IMG/VR virus record: IMGVR_UViG_3300032893_000253
Span: 1-26,184 of that record
Origin: a virus
DNA length: 26,184 bases
Reading direction: 5' to 3' (one strand)
Shown here piece after piece: positions 1-6,659 of the stretch. The notes below the pieces were generated by a model. The model worked only from the letters and a program-made list of their open reading frames with translations. It made no database searches and was not told the origin of the DNA. Made by a program: the position numbers and the translations under genes. Each line of letters starts with the position of its first letter. Positions within the stretch are counted from its first letter, which is position 1.

Positions 1-302
1 GCTCTGGTGGCTTTTACATAGTAGAAGATATTCATACGAACGAAGCTGAGGAGATGAATCTCTACAGAATGCTTTTAAAAATCGATCATCTCCGAGATAT
101 AGGAAGAAAAGAAGAAGCAGACGCTATTGACGAGTTTAGTAGTAGCATAGACAAAATCATTTTCTTTAAGCGTGCTCAACTACCTAGAAGTTGTTGGGGA
201 TGCAGAGGAACTGATTTTGATTATGTTAAGTTAAAATGTAGTTGTGGGCACGATTTAATGCGTCAGTGGGACTCCATGGCCTGCATTTTGAGGAAGAAGT
301 AG
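1..302 (+). CDS. C-terminal part of a SAM-dependent methyltransferase-like protein with a Cys-rich tail (5' end outside window)
   Basis: The reading frame is open from base 3 to the TAG at 300-302, so the ATG at 54 is probably internal and the gene starts upstream of the window. The first visible residues read GGFYIVEDIHT. This resembles the late strand of class I methyltransferases of the cephalosporin-hydroxylase/macrocin-O-methyltransferase type, where a Gly-Gly turn precedes an acidic E-D pair. A charged helical stretch follows, then a short tail with CWGC and, eleven residues later, CSCGH, which could bind zinc. The Rossmann core and SAM-binding loop are not visible, so the assignment rests on one motif and on a second, clearer methyltransferase at 3536. 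It could belong to the same surface-modification set. The function call is an inference; that the frame is coding is more secure. Confidence 0.55.
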   Translation, partial: SGGFYIVEDIHTNEAEEMNLYRMLLKIDHLRDIGRKEEADAIDEFSSSIDKIIFFKRAQLPRSCWGCRGTDFDYVKLKCSCGHDLMRQWDSMACILRKK

Positions 303-353
303 ACATAGTTTATCGTCTTACCTATCAGAAGAATAAATCTTTTTAAATTCTAC

Positions 354-380
354 TTGACAGAATTAGTTAAACATTATAAT
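354..380 (+). promoter_or_regulatory. Sigma70-type promoter upstream of terS
   Basis: A perfect -35 hexamer TTGACA (354-359) and a perfect -10 hexamer TATAAT (375-380) are separated by 15 bp. That is shorter than the 17 bp optimum but within reported limits. An AATAAT at 378-383 would give 18 bp with a poorer -10. The site lies in the only sizeable gap before the packaging genes and would start an RNA a few bases before the structured leader at 383-439. Confidence 0.55.
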
Positions 381-382
381 AA

Positions 383-439
383 TCACCCAAAGGTAGAAAC
401 GTATGGTTAGCTGTACGTTTCGATTAACCGAATGGGTGA
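383..439 (+). promoter_or_regulatory. Structured leader over the terS start codon, possible pseudoknot
   Basis: Three complementary pairs lie here. TCACCCA (383-389) matches TGGGTGA (433-439), which includes the last two bases of the terS ATG. GAAACGTA (396-403) matches TACGTTTC (414-421), a perfect 8-bp stem with a 10-nt loop. GGTTA in that loop (405-409) matches TAACC (425-429), which would make an H-type pseudoknot. An AAAGG ribosome-binding site (389-393) serves the ATG at 403, while terS has no Shine-Dalgarno at its own start. The arrangement suggests control of terS translation. As DNA, the dyads could instead be a terminase recognition (pac) or repressor site. Confidence 0.5.
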
Positions 440-444
440 ATTGA
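403..444 (+). CDS. Putative 13-residue leader peptide overlapping terS
   Basis: ATG at 403 follows AAAGG by 9 nt and opens a 13-codon frame, MVSCTFRLTEWVN, ending at TGA 442-444. The terS ATG (432) lies inside it in another frame. Translating it would melt both stems of the leader and bring a terminating ribosome within about 10 nt of the terS start, which fits translational coupling. No homology can be claimed for so short a peptide, so this is inferred from position only. Confidence 0.35.
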   Translation: MVSCTFRLTEWVN

Positions 445-1157
445 ACTCGTTACCGGATATAACGACCGCACTTCCGCTACGTCCTCTTGATTATCCTGAA
501 TCCCCGCAATTACCTGCAACTACCAATCATAATCCTCTACCCGAACTCACGCGTAAGCAGAAGCGGTTTGTTGAATATTACCTCCGGGGAGATTCACCCA
601 AAGAAGCAGCGCTAAAGGCTGGATACTCTACAAGTACAGCAGATCAGGCACTTGATGCTGTCTTGTACCGTCCGGCTGTAGCGCGAGAGATTCGTCGTCG
701 CCAGGAAGCCCTTTACCGTCAGATGGAGTTAACGACGGACGATGTTGTTGATGAAATTAGGCGGATGGCGTTCGCAAATATTTTGGATTACGTAGAGCGT
801 GACCCCGATAATCCAAACAAGGTATATGTTGACTTGAGGAAGATTGACCGCCAGCAGGCAGCAGCAATACAAGAATTAGGTTATGATGCCGATGGCAGGC
901 TAAAAATACGTCTAGTTGATAAGAAGGGTTGTTTAGATACATTAGCTAGATTCAAGAAGATTGGTGAAGATTCGCGTCACCCCCTAGGTGCTGACGGAGC
1001 TCCTCTAACCATCCAAGCCCTAGACGCGCTGATTCAGCAGTCCAGCAACATTACAATAAACAACACGACGATTAACGTCGGACACGATAGCTCAAATGGG
1101 CGTTTGTTGAGAAATAGCACTGGCGTTGCGAATAAAACAATAGAAGCAGAGCAGTAG
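432..1157 (+). CDS. terS: Terminase small subunit (Terminase_2-like)
   Basis: This 241-residue protein should recognise phage DNA and recruit the large terminase at the start of packaging. Residues about 38-95 carry the Terminase_2 signature: LTRKQKRFVEYYL, then EAALKAGYS, a helix-turn-helix, then PAVAREIRRRQ. A helical region (MELTTDDVVDEIRRMAFANI) follows, then a conserved-looking DLRKIDRQQAAAIQELGYD stretch. The C-terminus is Asn/Thr-rich and low in complexity. Length fits the family (150-250). There is no Shine-Dalgarno before ATG 432; a stop at 408-410 limits the frame upstream, so only non-ATG codons (CTG 411) could lengthen it. A strong terminator follows and terL lies one gene downstream. 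Confidence 0.87.
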   Translation: MGELNSLPDITTALPLRPLDYPESPQLPATTNHNPLPELTRKQKRFVEYYLRGDSPKEAALKAGYSTSTADQALDAVLYRPAVAREIRRRQEALYRQMELTTDDVVDEIRRMAFANILDYVERDPDNPNKVYVDLRKIDRQQAAAIQELGYDADGRLKIRLVDKKGCLDTLARFKKIGEDSRHPLGADGAPLTIQALDALIQQSSNITINNTTINVGHDSSNGRLLRNSTGVANKTIEAEQ

Positions 1158-1192
1158 CTGTTCGACCCAGCAATAATGCAATAACAGGTGCG

Positions 1193-1242
1193 AACCCGGT
1201 TCGAAAAACAAGAATGTTTTTCGTGATCGGGTTATTTTCTTT
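1193..1242 (+). terminator. Intrinsic terminator after terS
   Basis: CGAAAAACA (1202-1210) and TGTTTTTCG (1215-1223) form a perfect 9-bp stem with an AGAA loop. An outer stem AACCCG (1193-1198)/CGGGTT (1228-1233) encloses it. ATTTTCTTT (1234-1242) follows as the T-tract. CGAACC/GGTTCG (1191-1196/1198-1203) is also a DNA palindrome, so this edge could double as a protein site. Because it sits between terS and terL, it should lower terL expression relative to terS unless read through. Confidence 0.75.
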
Positions 1243-1250
1243 AAATCAAG

Positions 1251-1613
1251 ATGCGAATCGGAATATTAGAAAAAGTACAACAGCCAACAGACTTCCCCCG
1301 TCACTTCTCATCTAAAAAACTGGCCGATACGCTCGTTTCTAATGGCGACGCAGTTTGGTGTGGAAGAAAGAGAGTACAGCTCACGTCCTGTCGCACTTGG
1401 GCTGTTGTTAAGCTCTCATACACAGAAACGGTCGTAAAGAAGCCTAACTCAAATGTTGAAGTAGTCATACCTAGGATCAAACCCTACCGGCCGGAAGAAC
1501 ATTGGGGTTTGATGTTACACTATCCTCCCACAGACCAAACTTCTTATGCGAAAGCAAATTTCATAAGGGTCTGGGGGAGCAATCAAAGGCAAGAAAACGA
1601 GTGTCAGCAGTAA
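1251..1613 (+). CDS. Hypothetical protein, 120 residues
   Basis: I do not recognise this protein. It is basic and soluble-looking, with a segment (about residues 21-50) reading SSKKLADTLVSNGDAVWCG followed by RKRVQL, and a Pro/Tyr-rich C-terminal half. No signal peptide or membrane segment is seen. It starts 8 bases after the terminator T-tract with no clear Shine-Dalgarno. The end overlaps the proposed GTG start of terL by 13 bases, which supports it being a real gene in the packaging operon. Small proteins between terS and terL are common in phages and often unassigned. Confidence 0.55.
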   Translation: MRIGILEKVQQPTDFPRHFSSKKLADTLVSNGDAVWCGRKRVQLTSCRTWAVVKLSYTETVVKKPNSNVEVVIPRIKPYRPEEHWGLMLHYPPTDQTSYAKANFIRVWGSNQRQENECQQ

Positions 1614-3346
1614 ATCTGGTTCCAGTTAATCTTGACGAGTTTGATGGAACAATTAGTAGTGTTACTGCTTCCGTTCCAAATTACAACGTCGCTCAAGCAT
1701 TAGTAGAACCTGATTTATTTGTTGAATACTTCCTCCAAACCGATCTGTGGGAAGTACCAAAGCAAATCCTCCATGCTTTGAAGAAGCCGTCAAGTCAGGT
1801 AGCCGTTAAGAGCTGCCACGCTTCTGGTAAATCACACCTCACAGCTCGAGCACTGCTCTGGTTCTTAGCCAGATTTCAGAATTGCACAGTTGTAACAACT
1901 GCTCCAACCTGGAATCAGGTAGAGAAAGTAATTTGGGGTGAAGTACACTCCGCGTTAAGTAAAAGTCGATACCCCTTCCCCAAGCCTCTTCAAACGGAAT
2001 TAAAGATTAATAGTAAGCGATTAGCTTACGGATTTTCGACTTCGGTTACTAACCAGGATGAAGGCGTTCGATTCCAAGGTATTCACAACGAGAATGTCTT
2101 GGTAATTATGGACGAAGCACCAGGCGTTGATCCGAAGATCTGGCAAGCGATAGAAGGCGCACGTGCCGGCGGTAACGTGCGAGTACTAGCGATAGGCAAC
2201 CCTACAATTTCATCTGGCCCCTTTCATGACTGCTTTACGAAGAATCGCTTTGCTTGGGATTGCATTACGATCAATGCTTTTGGTACTCCTAACTTCAGGG
2301 ATATTCCTGGACACGATGATCTGGTTACTGAGGATAACAAAGTAGTCGAGGGTTCGAAGCTTTGGAATTTGCTAAAGCTTGGTAAAGAGAATCCAGATTT
2401 CCTTAATCAGAACGTGCGCCCTTATCTTACCCGTAGAGAATGGGTATTTGAGAAGTTTCATACCTGGGGTTTGGGGCATCCTTTATGGGAATCCCGTGTC
2501 ATGGGTAATTTCCCGAAACAGGATGAATTCGCATTGCTTAGCTTGGGGTGGCTTGAAGCAGCGAGTAGAAACGAACGGAAAGGCACTGGTAGAATCTCTT
2601 TTGGTTTGGACGTTGCCGGTCCTGGTGAAGCTGAGACATCGCTCACAGGGCGTCGAGGCTGTGAGATTATTGTTCATAAACAGTGGCCGATCTCGGATCC
2701 ACGCGGTGAGATAGTTAATATTCTTAATCAGTATAGAGGTGAGATTGATACAATCAATGTAGACGCTGTAGGTATTGGGTGGTACATTTATAAGCATCTA
2801 CAGGATCTTGGTTTTCCTGCTACACCAGTTATTGCACAGTCTGCCAGTGGTGACTCAGAAAAATATCATACAACAAAAGATGAGTTCTACTGGGGATTTC
2901 GTTTGAGATGTCAAAGCGGTGACCTCTCGGGATTAACAGACGAAACAACAATTGGGCAGTTAGCAGGAATTCGTTACAAACACAACTCACGCGGTCAGGT
3001 AGAAGTTGAATCGAAGGAAGATGCTGCGAAGAGAGGCATACCCTCACCTGACCGCGCTGAGTCTGTTATGCTCGCCTTTGCCAAACGCCTAATGTGCTTT
3101 GGCGTTTTAGATGTACAGAAGGAAGAGAAAACTGAGTTTGAGAAGAGCAGGGCGGAAGCGCTTTCTAAAGCCTCGCGGTCCAATGATCCGACATGTGAGA
3201 AATGCGGATCGAAAGCGTTGAGCATATCAAACAATAACTTTCATTGCAATGTGTGTGGGACAGATAAGCAGATAAAGCCTGTTCAGCCGCAGCGTATAAC
3301 AAGAAAGAATATATTTAGTGGAGCTGATGCGTACAATCAATTCTAA
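1601..3346 (+). CDS. terL: Terminase large subunit (ATPase-nuclease) with C-terminal zinc ribbon
   Basis: The packaging motor and headful nuclease. Numbering from GTG 1601 gives 581 residues. Walker A-like SCHASGKS is at 71-78, an adenine-side TTAPTWNQVEK at 99-109, Walker B VLVIMDEA at 166-173, and the coupling motif LAIGNPT at 196-202. The RNase H-like nuclease shows FGLDVAG (D337), NVDAVGIG (D388) and PSPDRAES (D484), the three expected acids. An extension, residues 532-552, has CEKC...CNVC, a zinc ribbon not usual at the end of TerL. An ATG at 1502 in the same frame would add 33 residues but overlap the previous gene by 112 bases and adds sequence without terminase motifs, so GTG 1601 is preferred. 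The stop overlaps the next start as TAATG. Confidence 0.94.
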   Translation: MSAVNLVPVNLDEFDGTISSVTASVPNYNVAQALVEPDLFVEYFLQTDLWEVPKQILHALKKPSSQVAVKSCHASGKSHLTARALLWFLARFQNCTVVTTAPTWNQVEKVIWGEVHSALSKSRYPFPKPLQTELKINSKRLAYGFSTSVTNQDEGVRFQGIHNENVLVIMDEAPGVDPKIWQAIEGARAGGNVRVLAIGNPTISSGPFHDCFTKNRFAWDCITINAFGTPNFRDIPGHDDLVTEDNKVVEGSKLWNLLKLGKENPDFLNQNVRPYLTRREWVFEKFHTWGLGHPLWESRVMGNFPKQDEFALLSLGWLEAASRNERKGTGRISFGLDVAGPGEAETSLTGRRGCEIIVHKQWPISDPRGEIVNILNQYRGEIDTINVDAVGIGWYIYKHLQDLGFPATPVIAQSASGDSEKYHTTKDEFYWGFRLRCQSGDLSGLTDETTIGQLAGIRYKHNSRGQVEVESKEDAAKRGIPSPDRAESVMLAFAKRLMCFGVLDVQKEEKTEFEKSRAEALSKASRSNDPTCEKCGSKALSISNNNFHCNVCGTDKQIKPVQPQRITRKNIFSGADAYNQF

Positions 3347-3534
3347 TGCAAAACCCGACAGATGTAATTCGGGAGTATAACGATAGAGTTTTATCCTTCT
3401 GTCACATTCATAATTGTTATTGTCCTTGTATGGACTGCTTGTATCCAGAAGTAATGCAGTTGCTTACAAAATATCAACGTCAGAAATCCACGGCGTTAAT
3501 CTTTATAGTAGACGCCAACTTGGGGAATAACTGA
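3346..3534 (+). CDS. Small Cys/His-rich protein, probable zinc knuckle
   Basis: A 62-residue protein whose ATG shares its A with the terL TAA (TAATG), implying translational coupling. Residues 19-31 read CHIHNCYCPCMDC, giving Cys-x2-His-x5-Cys-x2-Cys plus two extra cysteines, followed by a helix starting LYPEVMQLL. The same Cys-x2-His...Cys-x2-Cys pattern occurs at the C-terminus of portal and the N-terminus of the MuF-like protein in this window. Metal binding is inferred from the pattern. The function is unknown; a terminase accessory or nuclease-linked role would fit the position, but nothing shows it. Confidence 0.6.
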   Translation: MQNPTDVIREYNDRVLSFCHIHNCYCPCMDCLYPEVMQLLTKYQRQKSTALIFIVDANLGNN

Positions 3535-3535
3535 G

Positions 3536-4057
3536 ATGCAACAACCAGATATTGCAAAGAGTTTACAAATTACAGGGTGGATGTCAGCTTTAGAGCTGAT
3601 ATGGTTAGCTGAACGCGCGCAGAGAAGTTCCGTGATAGTTGAGGTAGGTTCTTACCTTGGGCGTAGCACACGTTCACTGGGTGATAATACGCAAGGTATC
3701 GTGTACGCGGTTGATACATGGAATGGACCTCTAAGCTTGATAGGAACAAAAACAGATTCTTTCTACAGTCAATTTTGTGACAATGTTGAGGATCTTCTCG
3801 AGAAGAAAAGAATCGTCCCCTGTTCGCCTGAAGATAAATTCCTGAAGAAGCTCGAACCTGATTTTGTATTTATTGACGGTGATCACTCGTATGATGCCGT
3901 TAAGCTGGATATTCTTACATGGAAGCCGAGAATAAAGAAGGGCGGAATACTTTCAGGGCACGATTTTGGTGCCGAATCTGTGACCAACGCCGTTCTAGAA
4001 CTTCTCAAAGAACCGAAACAAGTTCCTGAAACACAGATTTGGTATGTCAATGTCTAG
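3536..4057 (+). CDS. Class I SAM-dependent methyltransferase (Methyltransf_24-like)
   Basis: A 173-residue methyltransferase. Motif I is VIVEVGSYLGRST (34-45 region), the acidic end of strand 2 is VYAVDTW (D60), and strand 4 is FVFIDGDHSYD (110-120), the family's hallmark D-G-D-H-x-Y-x-x metal/substrate segment. GGILSGHDF (136-144) follows as the strand-5 turn. Members methylate sugars or small hydroxylated substrates in glycan and antibiotic pathways. Neighbouring GT-like genes make a glycan substrate the best guess. It begins one base after the previous stop and ends overlapping the next gene by 14 bases, so it is part of one translationally linked run. The exact substrate is unknown. Confidence 0.85.
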   Translation: MQQPDIAKSLQITGWMSALELIWLAERAQRSSVIVEVGSYLGRSTRSLGDNTQGIVYAVDTWNGPLSLIGTKTDSFYSQFCDNVEDLLEKKRIVPCSPEDKFLKKLEPDFVFIDGDHSYDAVKLDILTWKPRIKKGGILSGHDFGAESVTNAVLELLKEPKQVPETQIWYVNV

Positions 4058-4682
4058 TCGAGCTTGTGTATACTCGGTGTATATGCCAAATATTTCATCC
4101 AGTGTTGTGTCTGCTCAGAAAGAATGCGTGCAGAAATTTCTGCCCGATGGGTGGACTTTTACACAATACAGGACGATGAGAACCCACGCACAGGCACTAG
4201 ATGAGATTATTAAGTTGGATTCAGCCCCTATAGTAGTTTTTCTAGATATAGATTGTATCCCTCTTAGAGAAGAATCATTTCGATTTCTGGGAGAGAACGC
4301 ATCTCGAGGAATGCTAGCAGGAGGTGTTCAGAGAGCTAATCATAAATCTAACAACGCTCATCTGTATGTCGGTCCATTCTGTATGGCATTTGCAAAGGAA
4401 GATTACCTCCGTTACGGTTCGCCGTCATTTGAAGAAACAGCTAGAGGCGATATAGGCGAAGAAGTTTCGTACGCTTGGGAGGAGAATAACGCGCCGCTGT
4501 GTTTTATGTGGCCGTCTCAGGTAGATACGCCGTTATGGGATCTTCGCGATGAAGAGAAATTTGGTTTGGGTTCGACATACGATGGCTTATTTTTCCATTC
4601 ATTCTGTATTCGTGATGGAATGATGCATAACTACTTTATCAAGAAGTGTAAGTCAATTCTGGGAGAGAAGGTGAGTGTATGA
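4044..4682 (+). CDS. GT-A fold glycosyltransferase-like protein
   Basis: A 212-residue protein with a probable nucleotide-sugar metal site at APIVVFLDIDCIPL (DID 68-70). It is preceded by an RTHAQALDEIIKL helix, as expected before the DxD strand of a GT-A fold. Later stretches include YVGPFCMAFAKEDYLRYGSP, an acceptor-side motif seen in phage glycosyltransferases, and a His-containing LFFHSF near the end. A second ATG at 4050 is an equally good start. It overlaps the methyltransferase upstream and the tandem GT downstream (ATGA). It probably transfers a sugar to a phage component or host surface polymer. Donor and acceptor cannot be deduced. Confidence 0.62.
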   Translation: MSMSSRACVYSVYMPNISSSVVSAQKECVQKFLPDGWTFTQYRTMRTHAQALDEIIKLDSAPIVVFLDIDCIPLREESFRFLGENASRGMLAGGVQRANHKSNNAHLYVGPFCMAFAKEDYLRYGSPSFEETARGDIGEEVSYAWEENNAPLCFMWPSQVDTPLWDLRDEEKFGLGSTYDGLFFHSFCIRDGMMHNYFIKKCKSILGEKVSV

Positions 4683-6304
4683 CCACGCGACCTGTCACGC
4701 TGGTTGTCTTGTCGAAGTACAAGAGTGTACTGGCTCCGTTTATGGAGAGCCTAGCGAAACTCCAACCTCCGTTTGATGGAAAAGACGGAGTTGTTAAAAA
4801 TATTGTTTTTGTACTTGATGGAAACGATATTCCTGAAGAATACTGCGCGGGTCCTTTCTCTGTTATTGTTAAGGGACCGGAAAAGTTCTCGATGGCAGGA
4901 AACGGTAATTTAGGGTTAAAAGCTGTTCCTGCTGACAATGACGTTTTGTACTGTGGAGATGACGTCAGATTTTTAGAATACGATACCGTTGTCAAGCTGC
5001 AAGAAATAGCTTACAAGGACGAGACGTTAGGGATCCTGTCGCCACGGATTGTTGGGCGAGGCAGTCCTACACAGTGTAATCCAAGTGATGAGATAACGTT
5101 TTGCAGACCACTCGAAATGTGGTTTCCGTGTGTTTATATTAAGCGAGAGCTAATTAACAAGATCGGGTATTTAGATGAGAGATTCGAGAATTTTGGCAGT
5201 GATGATCTTGACTATTGCATTCGTGCTCTCCTTGCTGGTTATTCACTTGGTGTTACTAACAAAGTAGCTGTTCAGCATGAAGCAACGGATGGTGGACCGA
5301 CTACATTTGTTAAGAATATTGGTTTACAGGAATATAAGAAGCAAGAGAAAAACTCATTTGAGAAGATCATCGCGAAGTATAACGTTACGCCTGAGAATTT
5401 TGCGAAGTTTTTAACCGTAGGTGATCTCTCGCTTTTATCAAATCAACCTCCTGCGTTATCGTTAACTGAGCAGCAACAAAGGGAACAAGCTAAAGAGAAG
5501 CTCAAAACGAGAAGTTTGTATATTGCCACGCCTTGTTACGGCGGAATGATGACAGTGAACTATACAAACTCGTTAATCGCATTGATTAATCAATGTCAGA
5601 ACTTAGGGATTAGATATACAATTTCGTTTATCTACAACGAAAGCCTTATTACGCGTGCGCGCAATAAGATGGTTGATGATTTTCTGAGAAAAACAAATTA
5701 CACAGATTTTATCTTCATTGACGCTGACATAGGGTTTAGCGCTCAGGATATTCTATCGTTTTTGCTTTACGATGAGGGAGTAATTGGTGTTCCCTGCGTT
5801 AGGAAGAACTTGAGACTTGATCGTGTAGTTGAGGCCGTTAAGAAAAACGGCAGGTCATACACGATCGAAGAGCTTGAGCAGTTACTTGGGGAGTTTGTTA
5901 TCAACTTTCCTCCAAATGGGCAACCGGCGAAAATGGACTTGTGGCATTTAGCTGAGGTTCAGGACGTCGGTACTGGAATTATGCGAGTAAGGAGGGAAGT
6001 GTTTGAAAAAGTCCGGGAAGCTTTTCCTGACCGTTGGTACGCTCCGATGCTCGGTGAGGCAGATGCCGACCCAAACAAACCGATGTTCATGTTTTTCCAG
6101 TCCTGTATTGATAAAGATTCTGGACAGTATAATCCCAACGGACTCCCTCAATACATTCCTGAAGACTACGCATTCTGCCGGTTGTGCCGCCAAGTCGGAA
6201 TAAAGATATATGCAGCACCGTGGGTTGAAAGTTCACATGCCGGAACGTATATCTTCCGTGGAAGCTTGCCTGCAGTAGCAAAAGCAGGCGGTAAACTAAG
6301 ATGA
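4679..6304 (+). CDS. Tandem two-domain glycosyltransferase
   Basis: A 541-residue protein that looks like two GT-A domains fused. Domain 1 (about 1-210) has DVLYCGDDVRFL (GDD 93-95), GSDDLDYCIRALLAGY (about 173-188) and QHEATDGG with a candidate metal-binding His (H200), a GT2-like layout. A charged linker (about 210-275) contains EQQQREQAKEKLK. Domain 2 begins SLYIATPCYGG near 279 and has FIFIDADIGF (about 343-352), then PEDYAFCRLCRQVG (about 493) and a terminal HAGTYIFRG. A good Shine-Dalgarno AAGGTG lies 5 nt before ATG 4679, inside the previous gene. Both domains keep an acidic metal motif, so both may be active and could add two sugars in sequence. Confidence 0.77.
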   Translation: MTTRPVTLVVLSKYKSVLAPFMESLAKLQPPFDGKDGVVKNIVFVLDGNDIPEEYCAGPFSVIVKGPEKFSMAGNGNLGLKAVPADNDVLYCGDDVRFLEYDTVVKLQEIAYKDETLGILSPRIVGRGSPTQCNPSDEITFCRPLEMWFPCVYIKRELINKIGYLDERFENFGSDDLDYCIRALLAGYSLGVTNKVAVQHEATDGGPTTFVKNIGLQEYKKQEKNSFEKIIAKYNVTPENFAKFLTVGDLSLLSNQPPALSLTEQQQREQAKEKLKTRSLYIATPCYGGMMTVNYTNSLIALINQCQNLGIRYTISFIYNESLITRARNKMVDDFLRKTNYTDFIFIDADIGFSAQDILSFLLYDEGVIGVPCVRKNLRLDRVVEAVKKNGRSYTIEELEQLLGEFVINFPPNGQPAKMDLWHLAEVQDVGTGIMRVRREVFEKVREAFPDRWYAPMLGEADADPNKPMFMFFQSCIDKDSGQYNPNGLPQYIPEDYAFCRLCRQVGIKIYAAPWVESSHAGTYIFRGSLPAVAKAGGKLR

Positions 6305-6657
6305 TCGACGAAACAGCCACAGAAGATATTAGACTGACAATTAATCCTCTAATCTGGATTAGTTGGATTTTGTCGTTACCTCTGAGATTTTTTACATTTG
6401 TAGTTGTCTCGTATCGCAGACATCAACTCAAGAACTACGACCCAACAAAAGATCCGTGCCCGGCGTGCGGATTTAGAGGTGATAAGGGAACAGCAGGGGC
6501 TGCGTGCAGGGTACAAACACGGAAAACAATGGGTCCAGAAAAACTTGGATTGTGGCACGAATGTTATCGATGTTCGGCTGAGTACTGGACCAACATCTTA
6601 ACAAAAGCTGACGCGTGGTATAGAGAACCTATTCCTGATCCAAGGCCAAGAAGCTAG
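6301..6657 (+). CDS. Membrane-anchored zinc-ribbon protein
   Basis: A 118-residue protein joined to the previous gene by an ATGA overlap. Residues about 16-37 form a hydrophobic helix (INPLIWISWILSLPL, then FFTFVVV) followed by positive SYRRHQLK, which predicts an N-out/C-in single-pass or interfacial anchor. The cytoplasmic part has CPAC (53-56), C69, H86, and CYRC (88-91), a probable zinc ribbon. The C-terminus is Pro-rich. It may hold the upstream glycosyltransferases or another partner at the inner membrane. That role is an inference from order; I do not recognise the family. Confidence 0.65.
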   Translation: MIDETATEDIRLTINPLIWISWILSLPLRFFTFVVVSYRRHQLKNYDPTKDPCPACGFRGDKGTAGAACRVQTRKTMGPEKLGLWHECYRCSAEYWTNILTKADAWYREPIPDPRPRS

Positions 6658-6659
6658 TT

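Noticed and set aside
1502-1600. Upstream ATG (1502) as the terL start
   Set aside because: Would overlap the preceding gene by over 100 bases and adds residues that do not look like terminase; GTG 1601 fits the usual overlap better, though it is not proven.
2379-2714. 111-codon + strand ORF within terL
   Set aside because: Contained in the terminase frame, which has the ATPase and nuclease motifs at this position.
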